From Bacteroidota bacterium (GTDB lineage Bacteria > Bacteroidota > Bacteroidia > Chitinophagales > JADJOU01): a stretch of DNA of 64,000 nt. A model generated the notes under the pieces. It was not told the DNA's origin and did no database searches. It worked only from the letters and a program-made list of their open reading frames with translations. The position numbers were made by a program, and so were the translations under genes. The stretch is from NCBI GenBank assembly GCA_016713645.1, contig JADJOU010000008.1, positions 149,361-213,360 on the forward strand, given 5' to 3'. This document shows, in pieces, positions 8,501 to 16,198 of this stretch. Position 1 is the stretch's first letter; every line of letters starts with the position of its first letter.

Positions 8501-10713
8501 TGAATATTACTGGGACTGCTCTGACGAACTGTTACGGTATTCATTTAATGGGAAATGCGGCATTTAATACTTTTGATAGTTGTACTGTTGCTGTTTCAAC
8601 AACGGCTGCTGTAACCTCTGTAATGGGAGTTTCTATAAGCGCATCTAAAACTTCTTATACAACACAAGGAATTAATGCAAACAACAACCTCTTCAATAGA
8701 TGTACAATTACGGGTGGATATTATGCAATGGTGTTCTACGGCTATTCAACATTAGACACAAATAATCGAAATAATAGTGTGACGAATTGCATTGTTAGAG
8801 ACGCCTATTCTTATGGCATTTACAATATCTACCAAGGGTATTCTATGATTTCCAATAATGTAATTGAAAGACCTACAAGAGCAAGCACTACGACAACAGC
8901 TGGCGTATTTTTAACTACAAATTGTGTCAATATACTTGTAGAAAAAAATAGAATTAGAAATTTATTCGGTGCAATAACAGGGTCAACTTCTACAGCCTAT
9001 GGAATTTATTGCTCAAGCTCTGCCGGAAGTTCAGGACTTGAGAACAAATTCATCAATAATATTATTTCAGATATCAAATCAAATGGCGCTATTTATGCTA
9101 TTTATCCTGTTGGCTCGACGTATGTTCAAATATATCACAACACCATTAATTTAGATGATCAAACTGCCACCGCAGGAACAACATATGGGATTTATTCAAC
9201 GGCAGCGACAGCGACAGGTGTAGACATAAAGAATAATATCGTCAATATTACAAGAGGTGGAACTGGAACAAAATACTGTATATTCTTGACGGGCTTAATT
9301 GCAACTTCGGATAACAATGATTTGTACATCAATAGTCCTGCGGGAACGAATGCTGTAGGATTTAATGTGTCAGCATATACAACTTTAGCTGATTGGCAAG
9401 CAGCAAATGGTTCAATATGGGATCAAAGTTCTGTTGGCCTTCAACCGAATTTCTTATCCATTGGTACAAATAATTTTAAGCCGACAAATCCATTATTAGA
9501 CAATTTAGGAACCAATGTGGGTATTGCTACTGATATCGTAGGAAATTCGAGAAGTGTATCGACTCCTGATATAGGGGCTTATGAGATAATTCCTATTCCA
9601 ATAGATTTGGGGGCTTTGTCAATTTCATCAACCAATCCTGGATTCAATGGATGTTATGATACGGCACAAACCATTTCTGTATTGGTTCAAAATCTAGGTA
9701 TAGATACCCTTAGATTTAATCTCACACCAGCAACGGTTACTTGCTATATAAGCGGAGCGATTATGGATACAGTGGTAGGGAATATTACCGATTCATTGCT
9801 TCCAGGAGCGACTAAACTTGTGACGATAACTGCAGGAGTGAATATGTCTGCATTGGGAACTTATACATTGATTGCAAAAACAAATATTGCGGGTGATGGA
9901 GATATTTTAAATGACATCATGCCAGCAGCAACAAACAGAACTGCAGTTGCATTGGTTGGAGGCACTATTAGCAGCTTGGTTACTTCTCCAATGTGTTTAA
10001 CTGGATCTCCGTCATCGTCAATTTCTGGGCATTCAGGATCTAATATACAGTGGCAATCTACGACGGATACAAATGGTGTTTGGAATAATGTTGGAACGAT
10101 CAATTCAGTAAATTATACACCAATTTCTCCGTTAACACAAACTACCTATATTAGGGCCAAAGAATATTGTAACACAACGATTGATAGTACAAATATTTTA
10201 AGTTTTAAAATACTGAATCCATCGGTCTCTAGTGTTACTTTAGATACCGTTTGTGGCAATGGTGTAGCAAATCTCGGAGTACAAATTGCAAATAGTTCAA
10301 GTGTAAAATGGTATACAACTGAATTTGGAAATACAGTAGTTGATACAAATCTAAATTATAACACCCCGAATATATCTTCTTCGGTAACTTATTATGTTTC
10401 AGCAAATACCGGAGGAGCATCAACGACTAGTTTACCATTAAATCCTTCTTCCGTTGGAACAGGGGCAACTTCAACAGCTCCCCAATATCTGACATTTTCA
10501 CTTTCTAGTGAAGCACAAATAATTAGCGTGGATGTATTTCCAACGAACATCGGTACTGGAAGTATTCTCATTAAAAATTCAACAAATACAGTAACACTCC
10601 ACACTATACCATTTAACAATACATCTATTACAAATGGAACAACACCATTTAAGGTGTTTTTTAACATTGTATTGCCTGCTGGAAATTACATAATGTCCCA
10701 AGGATCTACATAA
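5539..10713 (+). CDS. Giant secreted beta-helix protein, N-terminal part up to an in-frame stop
   Basis: 1724 residues to a TAA at 10711-10713; the same frame reopens at once and continues to 13065, so the intended product is probably ~2508 residues. A signal peptide is clear (HHIAVMLFLIAGINFAEAQ, cleaved near residue 24). Next come a Ser/Thr/Gly-rich domain (25-215), an Ig/PKD-like segment with paired cysteines (~220-312), and two copies ~574 residues apart of a parallel beta-helix unit opening AGTYTINSA (from residue ~316 and ~890), full of NNxI/NNxV turns. CARDB-like and Ig-like strands follow (~1355-1724). Likely an exported adhesin or surface protein; ligand unknown. A 10-G tract lies at 5731-5740. 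It has its own promoter and terminator. Confidence 0.8.
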   Translation: MVKNLHHIAVMLFLIAGINFAEAQPGTPSFISAASTATGNAFPLNSTTSNKVQWIYAPGVFSTSGGGAGTPVSSGNNITKVYIRIQTVNTTNSYTGFTISMGQNVGTSGSYGTATASGVAFNTGLTSVYAPSGSVVLTGATTGCWYGFTLTTPFLYDPTKGLVIEVKANQAVSGGNSVNNISTTGNMQRLYAGYSATTGTINTGLTPIGIDVTPNAACTAPPTAGTNVISPLTGLCAGGNLSLNLTGNSTGSGQTYVWKRSSTLGGTYTAISGVLTSPAFNYSPSDSGYYRCTLFCSGDSSTTAATKVNVVAPFPAGTYTINSAVATGGTNYQTFTAAVNALACGIAGPVVFNVVPGSGPYNEQFSIPSLIGSSSTNTVTFNGNGDTITSAGSAGYWGTIDLNGADYVRIKNLNIFATAATNAFGIRMGGGADNNIIDSCNIYVLPTATGSTVIGVVISGSPILYSTAGPNGKNNEIRNCSINGGYIGVSLYGESASNINNQNNNVRNCRITDYYIYGVYNIYQGNSFISNNIISRPTRTGSTTTYGVMLTTGCSNITVERNRIRNLFTSFPASTSTCYPFYCILTTAGAGNENRFINNVISDIVHAGPIYAIYLSSGNFIKAYNNTIVLDDATATTTSPTYGIYSASTTAANLDFRNNSIHISRGGAGTKACVYYRSALITSDNNNLYMASTAGTNNIGDNSTLYSSLATWQTANGGTWDANSVSANPLYSNAAVYNYIPTTTALNNAAASIPSLVSIDIDSVVRSVTPDIGAHEFTVGTLDAKIDWVSPMGAQTAGNKNVRAKITNMSVDPITSLVVNYTDGTNVYTDTLPSVAMLTGDTLIVNFTNLYNLTTAVSLRGFITSVNGMSDFVRGNDTSAWQNVCIAMAAGTYTINSALPDTGSNFSTFNNAVTAMSCGIVGPVIFNVAPGSGPYAEQVDIPAIPGSSSVNTVTINGNNNELIFAGGNGSNFATLNLNGTRHLRINNLNITGTALTNCYGIHLMGNAAFNTFDSCTVAVSTTAAVTSVMGVSISASKTSYTTQGINANNNLFNRCTITGGYYAMVFYGYSTLDTNNRNNSVTNCIVRDAYSYGIYNIYQGYSMISNNVIERPTRASTTTTAGVFLTTNCVNILVEKNRIRNLFGAITGSTSTAYGIYCSSSAGSSGLENKFINNIISDIKSNGAIYAIYPVGSTYVQIYHNTINLDDQTATAGTTYGIYSTAATATGVDIKNNIVNITRGGTGTKYCIFLTGLIATSDNNDLYINSPAGTNAVGFNVSAYTTLADWQAANGSIWDQSSVGLQPNFLSIGTNNFKPTNPLLDNLGTNVGIATDIVGNSRSVSTPDIGAYEIIPIPIDLGALSISSTNPGFNGCYDTAQTISVLVQNLGIDTLRFNLTPATVTCYISGAIMDTVVGNITDSLLPGATKLVTITAGVNMSALGTYTLIAKTNIAGDGDILNDIMPAATNRTAVALVGGTISSLVTSPMCLTGSPSSSISGHSGSNIQWQSTTDTNGVWNNVGTINSVNYTPISPLTQTTYIRAKEYCNTTIDSTNILSFKILNPSVSSVTLDTVCGNGVANLGVQIANSSSVKWYTTEFGNTVVDTNLNYNTPNISSSVTYYVSANTGGASTTSLPLNPSSVGTGATSTAPQYLTFSLSSEAQIISVDVFPTNIGTGSILIKNSTNTVTLHTIPFNNTSITNGTTPFKVFFNIVLPAGNYIMSQGST
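5731..5740 (+). repeat. Poly-G tract (10 G) in the early coding sequence
   Basis: Ten consecutive G, encoding Gly-Gly-Gly and the first base of an Ala codon at about residues 65-68 of the giant surface protein. In an A+T-rich sequence this is exceptional. At this length the reading frame is open; gain or loss of one G would stop translation early. Confidence 0.9.
6484..9600 (+). repeat. Internal duplication of a ~574-residue beta-helix module
   Basis: The stretch starting at 6484 (AGTYTINSA, then CGIAGPVVFNVVPGSGPY) recurs 1722 bases later at 8206 (AGTYTINSA, then CGIVGPVIFNVAPGSGPY). Further matched landmarks keep the same order, for example IYNIYQG, NRIRNLF, FINN.ISDI and TPDIGA.E. DNA similarity is only moderate, so the duplication is old. 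Confidence 0.8.
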
Positions 10714-10719
10714 GTTTCA

Positions 10720-13065
10720 ATGATAAGAAATTCTGCAGGAGCAACTTATCCATATATTGCTGGACCTTTATCAATCACAGGAAACAGTTTTAGTACAGTT
10801 TACTATTATTGGTTTTATAATTGGAATATTTCTACAGGATGCGAATCTGCAAGAATCCCTGTTACAGCAACAGTCTTGTCTCCTCCAAAAATTTCAGCAC
10901 CACGAGAACTTGGATTCTGTTTGCCAGGTGCTGTAAGTACACAAGTGGATAGTGCTTCTATGTATAATAATTATGCATGGTCGCCGATGACTGGAATCAG
11001 CCCGTCGGGAAATAATGTGAATTTCAATCCATCTGCTACAACAGTTTATACCGTTACTGCAACGCAAACTTCTGGATTAAATTGTGTGAATACTGCTCAA
11101 GTCGTTGTCAAGGCACACGCCAATCCAGTGCCAAGCATTACAAGCGCAGATACCATATTCTGTCAAAGCAATAGTCCAGCAGAAATATCTGTATTGTCTG
11201 CAACGAATCGCACTGCGAATAATTGGACAACTTTCTTGTATCAAAGTTTTGAAACGGGCTTGAATGGATGGAGTATCAGCAATGAAGTTGGCAGAGAGCT
11301 AAGCTCATCTTGGATGGTGAGAAAAACCCCTGCAACTGTTGGAACCCAGACGTTCAATTTTGATAGGGATTCATGCATCGTTGCATTGAATGATTCTAGT
11401 ACAAGTTTGACTTCAACCTATTTGAATACACCGAGTATTTCAACAATTGGCTTTGATTCTTTGAGAATGAGTTCGAGACTTATTTATGATTATGCAACGG
11501 GGGATAGTTTGGATATTCAAGCATCAACCAATGGAGGAGTTGACTGGGTCAATATCGCTGGAACTTGGATTAATTTCGATGTATCACTTGGCGCACCAGC
11601 AGGAGCAATTGTAGGATTTAATCTTCCTGCAATGTTCTTAAACCAAGCTGATTTGCAATTGAGAATGAGATCAAAATCAAACAATGGTTTTGTGGTAGGG
11701 ATTGATAATATCGCTGTTGAAGGAAAAAGACATGCATCCTTTAATTGGACTTCTAACATCGGTGGTTATACTTCAAATAGAGAAGATAGCGTTCAAGTGC
11801 GACCAACAACAGATGCCTACTATTATGTGCAGATGATTGACTCTTCTTCAGGTTGCCAAGGACGCGACACCGCTTTGGTGAGAAAAGGCTTGGTTGATCT
11901 AACTAAAATCTTGAATGGCGGAACAAGCGGCGCTACAGATTCACTTGAAGCTACATGTAATGATGAGAGCACAGGATGGACCTATTACAGCGGAACAGGT
12001 TCTTTGTCTAGTTCAAACTTTTTCTTTGCAATTAATTGGGATACCAACTATACGGCGCGGACACTTGCAAAAGTAAAAATAGGGACAAGTTCAAATTATA
12101 TTTTAGATACCTCTGATCCAAGCGGAACGCTAATGAGAGGGACTTGGGTAATGAAGAAATATTGGAATGTTGATTTAAATGGAGCAAGTTTGGGAACACC
12201 TGTGAAAGTGCGGTTCTATTTTGATCCATCTGATTCAGCCACTATTAGCAATGCTGCAGAAACATATGTGAATCAATATCTCAATGTCCCGATGAGACCT
12301 TGGATGGAGCCATTTACTTGGTTTAAAACAGTTACAGGAGCTTATGTCCCTGGAGCAAATATCGATTCTTCAGGCGTTGAAATGTTTAATAATGTCGCAT
12401 TAAATGTAGAATCTTATGGAAATGAGAACGGCGCACATTATGTACAATTTAGTAACGTGACAAGCTTCTCTGGCGGTAGCGGCTCTAGTGGTGCAGGTAT
12501 TGGAACTCCGCTACCGGTCGAATTGCTCTACTTCAAAGCTAAAGCATTGGAAAGTGGAAACTTCCTCTATTGGGCAACTGCTTCTGAAAAGAACAATTCG
12601 CATTTCGAAATTGAATCTTCAATTGATGGAGAACATTTCAAGTATATAGGAAGAATCGAAGGCGCAGGAAATAGCGCTGAATTGAAGACATATGATTTCA
12701 CAGATCTTCAGCCAAATTCTAATAGAACTTACTATCGATTGAAACAAGTTGATTTCGACGGAATGTTTGAATACAGCAAAATTCAAGTGGTTACAAGAGA
12801 CGGTAAAATTTCTTTTGATGCATTGGTTTATCCAATTCCAGCGAGAGATAATATTACCATCGATATTATATCTAGTGATAAAGGAAATGCAAATATCATT
12901 ATTACAGATATTGCAGGTAAAATTATTAGAACACAATCAGTTATCACTTCACTGGGAAATACGCAGATGAAATTGAATATTGGCGAACTGAATGCAGGAA
13001 ACTATATTGTTACTATAGACAATGGTTCTGAGAGAGTAAATAGAAAATTTGTCAAAGTAAATTAA
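10720..13065 (+). CDS. Giant surface protein, C-terminal part with T9SS type A sorting domain
   Basis: Same reading frame as the preceding entry, separated only by TAA GTT TCA; the first ATG after the stop is at 10720. It lacks a signal peptide, so it cannot be exported as a separate protein and is best read as the second half of one gene. It holds an Ig-like repeat (~residues 50-140), a jelly-roll-like domain (~165-270), a Ser-rich hinge, the FN3-like LPVELLYFKAKALE...YYRLKQVDFDG module common before T9SS tails, and a sorting domain (VYPIPARDNITIDI ... LNAGNYIVTIDNG ... RKFVKVN). The stop is a one-codon lesion: a sense codon at 10711 would restore the whole protein. Confidence 0.75.
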   Translation: MIRNSAGATYPYIAGPLSITGNSFSTVYYYWFYNWNISTGCESARIPVTATVLSPPKISAPRELGFCLPGAVSTQVDSASMYNNYAWSPMTGISPSGNNVNFNPSATTVYTVTATQTSGLNCVNTAQVVVKAHANPVPSITSADTIFCQSNSPAEISVLSATNRTANNWTTFLYQSFETGLNGWSISNEVGRELSSSWMVRKTPATVGTQTFNFDRDSCIVALNDSSTSLTSTYLNTPSISTIGFDSLRMSSRLIYDYATGDSLDIQASTNGGVDWVNIAGTWINFDVSLGAPAGAIVGFNLPAMFLNQADLQLRMRSKSNNGFVVGIDNIAVEGKRHASFNWTSNIGGYTSNREDSVQVRPTTDAYYYVQMIDSSSGCQGRDTALVRKGLVDLTKILNGGTSGATDSLEATCNDESTGWTYYSGTGSLSSSNFFFAINWDTNYTARTLAKVKIGTSSNYILDTSDPSGTLMRGTWVMKKYWNVDLNGASLGTPVKVRFYFDPSDSATISNAAETYVNQYLNVPMRPWMEPFTWFKTVTGAYVPGANIDSSGVEMFNNVALNVESYGNENGAHYVQFSNVTSFSGGSGSSGAGIGTPLPVELLYFKAKALESGNFLYWATASEKNNSHFEIESSIDGEHFKYIGRIEGAGNSAELKTYDFTDLQPNSNRTYYRLKQVDFDGMFEYSKIQVVTRDGKISFDALVYPIPARDNITIDIISSDKGNANIIITDIAGKIIRTQSVITSLGNTQMKLNIGELNAGNYIVTIDNGSERVNRKFVKVN

Positions 13066-13084
13066 TCATCATCACCAGAAAAAC

Positions 13085-13119
13085 AAAGCCAATTCATTAC
13101 ACAATGAATTGGCTTTTTT
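13085..13119 (+). terminator. Intrinsic terminator of the giant surface-protein gene
   Basis: A perfect 14-bp stem, AAAGCCAATTCATT (13085-13098) with AATGAATTGGCTTT (13103-13116), with a 4-base loop and a following T run. The A run on its left side means it can also serve the convergent methyltransferase gene. Confidence 0.9.
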
Positions 13120-13137
13120 ATTTATGAAGATAAAGGT

Positions 13138-14064
13138 TTAATAAGAAACCAAATGACAATGACTAATCGCCACTTCATTTAAATCGTGGGTAGAGAATTT
13201 TAAGTCTAATTCAATGGTCTGAAGGGCTTCTAGATCTCCCGCTCTATAGGTCTCTTGATTGATGGGAATATTTAAATCTGCATAGATCTTTTTATAGTCA
13301 TACAGCCTCAATCTATTCTGCGGCTGAATGGAATTGTCAATAGACATCCACTCTATATCTGAATATTGCAAGAAATTGTAGATGTTGATGGTCTTATCAA
13401 AATGGGCGAAATGGTCTGACATGTCGATGAAGTGAGACATAACGCCACCTTGTTTTTTGACGATGCGCTTAAATTCTTTGAGAATTGGAATTAAGGTCTT
13501 GGGATAGATATGCTCAAAAGTATTATTAGAGTTGATTAAATCAATTGAATCGTCTTTTAATGAAAGCTTTCGAGCGTCTTCAATGAGGTATAAAATATGC
13601 AATTCTTCCAGCACTTCTTCGAGTGTCATAGTTTTGATATTCGCAATCAGCTCTTTGACTTTTTGCATTCTATCTGGATCTACTTGATAGTAATAGGATA
13701 AAAGCCCTTTGCTATAGCAAGCTTCCAACATAATCAATGTCGTCAACAATCGATTCTTTGATGTGAGAAAACTGATGTCAACAGAATAAATTCTATCCGC
13801 TCCTGCGAGGAAAAAAGAGATCGGAACAATGGGGTACCAACCGGTGCCTATTTCTAGACATGTATTAGGAGCAGCTTCGTTCGATCTTCTCGTATAGGCA
13901 TTTAAATGATCTCGAGCGTGTCCCAATCGATCATAAAAATATTCTTCAGATAAATAAACCCCTTTGGTGACATACTTTTGAAAAAAGTAATTGATGCGAT
14001 GATTAAAAGGCATGAAGGAGATTGTCTTTTGAACAACTGCTTTTAAAATCCATTTTTTCACCAT
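13138..14064 (-). CDS. Class I SAM-dependent methyltransferase of unknown substrate
   Basis: 308 residues. The SAM-binding glycine loop appears as CLEIGTGWYPIVPISFFLAG (about residues 69-88), followed by an acidic second strand (YSVDIS), VEDAR-type IEDARKLSLKDDSIDLINSNNTFEHI (the motif contacting the adenine, then the usual post-motif II strand) and a late helical region. No membrane segment. This pattern is common in methyltransferases placed in polysaccharide or lipid gene sets, but no such neighbours are present. It is transcribed alone and convergent with the giant surface gene. Confidence 0.75.
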   Translation of the reverse strand: MVKKWILKAVVQKTISFMPFNHRINYFFQKYVTKGVYLSEEYFYDRLGHARDHLNAYTRRSNEAAPNTCLEIGTGWYPIVPISFFLAGADRIYSVDISFLTSKNRLLTTLIMLEACYSKGLLSYYYQVDPDRMQKVKELIANIKTMTLEEVLEELHILYLIEDARKLSLKDDSIDLINSNNTFEHIYPKTLIPILKEFKRIVKKQGGVMSHFIDMSDHFAHFDKTINIYNFLQYSDIEWMSIDNSIQPQNRLRLYDYKKIYADLNIPINQETYRAGDLEALQTIELDLKFSTHDLNEVAISHCHLVSY

Positions 14065-14236
14065 AGCGATTTAAAATTGTGATTGGGGAAATAAAGAAGT
14101 ACCCAAACCATTTCAGTTATAAAAATAGTAGGAATCTTAATATCAAGCCAATATAATTTCAAATAACAATGAAAATCGCCTCTCAGGGAAGAAATTTTAT
14201 GAATTTGATGGGCGAATGCTTATTTTTCCAATTGTA

Positions 14237-14836
14237 ATGTTGAAAGCGTTTTACAAGAAGAATCAGATAGAAGCGGGCTGCGATGAAGCGGGCAGGGGAT
14301 GTTTGGCGGGTCCCGTATTTGCTGCAGCCGTGGTGCTCCCACCAAAGTACAAAAACAAACTGCTCAATGATAGCAAGCAGGTGAGCGAAGCAAATAGAAA
14401 TATTCTTAGAAAGCAGATTGAAGCAGACGCCATTGATTTTGCAGTCGCTCAAATTTCCCCTGCTATTATCGATGAGATCAATATTTTAAATGCTTCGATA
14501 TTGGGCATGCATGAAGCGCTTAAAAGATTAAAGTTGAGTGTAGATTTTATCCTCGTAGATGGGAATAGATTTAAACCCTTTGAGGCAATTCCACATCAAT
14601 GTGTGATAAAAGGGGATTCTAAATATATGAGCATCGCAGCAGCGAGTATCTTAGCCAAGACCTATAGAGATGAATATATGTTGGCATTGCACCAAAAGTA
14701 TCCCCACTATGGCTGGGATAGAAATATGGGTTATCCCACAAAAGGGCATCGAGAAGCGATTAAAATCTTTGGTCCTTGTGACGAGTATAGAATGAGTTTT
14801 AAACTCCTTCCAGATGAAGGAAATGACCTAGAATAA
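14237..14836 (+). CDS. rnhB: Ribonuclease HII
   Basis: 199 residues from the ATG at 14237. RNase HII cuts RNA in RNA-DNA hybrids and starts removal of misincorporated ribonucleotides. The acidic active site is visible: GCDEAGRG (Asp16, Glu17), ILVDGN (Asp) and the late KTYRDEYM (Asp). Also seen are the family's LNDSKQ and AAASILAK. An ATG seven codons upstream (14216) is in frame, but the one chosen starts the usual N-terminus (MLKAFYKKNQIEAGC). The stop codon merges into a terminator shared with the convergent rplI. Confidence 0.93.
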   Translation: MLKAFYKKNQIEAGCDEAGRGCLAGPVFAAAVVLPPKYKNKLLNDSKQVSEANRNILRKQIEADAIDFAVAQISPAIIDEINILNASILGMHEALKRLKLSVDFILVDGNRFKPFEAIPHQCVIKGDSKYMSIAAASILAKTYRDEYMLALHQKYPHYGWDRNMGYPTKGHREAIKIFGPCDEYRMSFKLLPDEGNDLE

Positions 14837-14866
14837 AAAAGGCCGCATCGTCGATGCAGCCTTTTT
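14835..14866. terminator. Bidirectional terminator between rnhB and rplI
   Basis: AAAAAAGGC-C-GCATC pairs with GATGC-A-GCCTTTTT with one internal mismatch and a 3-base loop. The A run on one side and T run on the other let it work for both convergent genes. Confidence 0.8.
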
Positions 14867-14884
14867 ATTTTGTATTTACTTTAT

Positions 14885-15334
14885 TTATTCAGCAACGACA
14901 TCAAAAGTCATTTCGACTGTTTGATCTTTGTGAAGATTGAGCACTGCGGTATAAGTTCCCAATACTTTAATTTCACCTTCTTTAATGCTGATTTTTCTTC
15001 TATCGATTACAACATCTAATTGCTTTTTAATCGCCTCAGAAATTTGAACTGGTCCAACAGATCCGAAGATCTTGTCCGTTGTTCCAACTTTAGCTCCGAT
15101 TTGAACTCGGCCATTAGATACTTTATCAACGATATTTTGTAAGTCGGCTAAGAACTTCGCCTCGATTTTTCCTGCTTGTTTCATTCTCTCTGCCAATAAT
15201 TTAACATTGGTAGCATTGTGATTAACAGCAAATCCCTGTGGCAATAAATAGTTGCGTGCAAAGCCTGGTTTGACATTCACGATATCATCGGAATATCCCA
15301 ATTTATTTACGTCTTGAATTAATATTACTTGCAT
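14885..15334 (-). CDS. rplI: 50S ribosomal protein L9
   Basis: 149 residues, the normal length. The N-terminal domain starts MQVILIQDVNKLGYSDDIVNVKPGFARNYLLPQG, the classical L9 signature; the long central helix and the C-terminal domain (IDRRKISIKEGEIKVLGTY) follow. Third gene of the rpsF-rpsR-rplI operon, 17 bases after rpsR. L9 binds 23S rRNA and reaches out from the L1 side of the ribosome. Confidence 0.97.
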   Translation of the reverse strand: MQVILIQDVNKLGYSDDIVNVKPGFARNYLLPQGFAVNHNATNVKLLAERMKQAGKIEAKFLADLQNIVDKVSNGRVQIGAKVGTTDKIFGSVGPVQISEAIKKQLDVVIDRRKISIKEGEIKVLGTYTAVLNLHKDQTVEMTFDVVAE

Positions 15335-15351
15335 GATAATTTCGTCTTGTT

Positions 15352-15621
15352 TTATTTTAATAAATCTGTTACATAAGGTAAAAGAGCGATTTGTCTAGCT
15401 CTCTTAACTGCCTGAGAAATTTTTCTTTGGAATTTCAAAGAGTTGCCAGAAAGTCTTCTTGGTAGAATTTTTCCTTGTGCATTGATAAACTTCAATAAGA
15501 AATCAGGATCTTTGTAATCAATGAATTTGATGCCATTCTTTCTAAAACGACAATATTTCTTCTTGTTTTGACCAAGCTTCGCTGCGGTCAAAAAACGGAT
15601 GTTTTGGTTTTGACTAGCCAT
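15352..15621 (-). CDS. rpsR: 30S ribosomal protein S18
   Basis: 89 residues, with the family core YCRFRKNGIKFIDYKDPDFLLKFI, GKILPRRLSGNSLKFQRKISQAVKRARQIALLPYV. S18 pairs with S6 on the 30S platform, matching its position right behind rpsF, which it overlaps by 8 bases. Confidence 0.97.
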   Translation of the reverse strand: MASQNQNIRFLTAAKLGQNKKKYCRFRKNGIKFIDYKDPDFLLKFINAQGKILPRRLSGNSLKFQRKISQAVKRARQIALLPYVTDLLK

Positions 15622-15997
15622 TGTTTGCCTCCTTTTCTTTTTTGTTATCAGATTTCTTTTTGAACTTTCCTACTTCTCCTTTGCGACGACGAGAATTGTA
15701 TTCTACACCGTATTTGTCAAATTTCACAGTCATAAAGCGCAAGATGTTCTCATCTCGTCTATACGACAATTCTAATTTGTCAATTACTTCACCTGGAGCA
15801 GAAAACTCAAATAGATGATAAACAGCCGAATTTTTTTTGGCAATCGGATAAGCCATTTTGCGCAATCCCCAGTGTTCTTCCTCAACGTTTAGCGCTCCGT
15901 TGTTTTTGAGAAACTCATGGTATGTCTTGATGGTGGACTTCATGTCCTCATCTGACAAAACCGGGGTGATGATGATGGTGGTTTCGTAACGATTCAT
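15614..15997 (-). CDS. rpsF: 30S ribosomal protein S6
   Basis: 127 residues: MNRYETTIIITPVLSDEDM, then EEHWGLRKMAYPIAKKNSAVYHLFEF and a C-terminal basic tail rich in Lys (KFKKKSDNKKEKE). First gene of the operon. S6 forms a heterodimer with S18. The upstream region has a phylum-type -7 box. Confidence 0.97.
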   Translation of the reverse strand: MNRYETTIIITPVLSDEDMKSTIKTYHEFLKNNGALNVEEEHWGLRKMAYPIAKKNSAVYHLFEFSAPGEVIDKLELSYRRDENILRFMTVKFDKYGVEYNSRRRKGEVGKFKKKSDNKKEKEANNG

Positions 15998-16057
15998 TTT
16001 GTTTAATTTGGTTTTTAAATTTTACCCGAATTTTTATTACGGATATTTTTGGAGGCG

Positions 16058-16084
16058 CAAAGATAGTATTTTTCAACAATTCAA
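16058..16084 (-). promoter_or_regulatory. Promoter of the rpsF-rpsR-rplI operon
   Basis: On the minus strand TATCTTTG (16058-16065) is an exact -7 box followed by GCG. A TTG lies 16 bases upstream (16082-16084), slightly closer than the usual 17-23. It is about 60 bases from the rpsF start. The rest of the gap to uvrA (to 16198) shows nothing recognisable. Confidence 0.5.
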
Positions 16085-16198
16085 CATAAGTTTTTTGCGA
16101 AAAAATGAAAAATCAACTAATTTATATTGAGTTGATTTATAGTCAATTGCCATTTTGGGGAATGGGAAACAAAAAAGCGAAAGGCAAATAACAGAATA

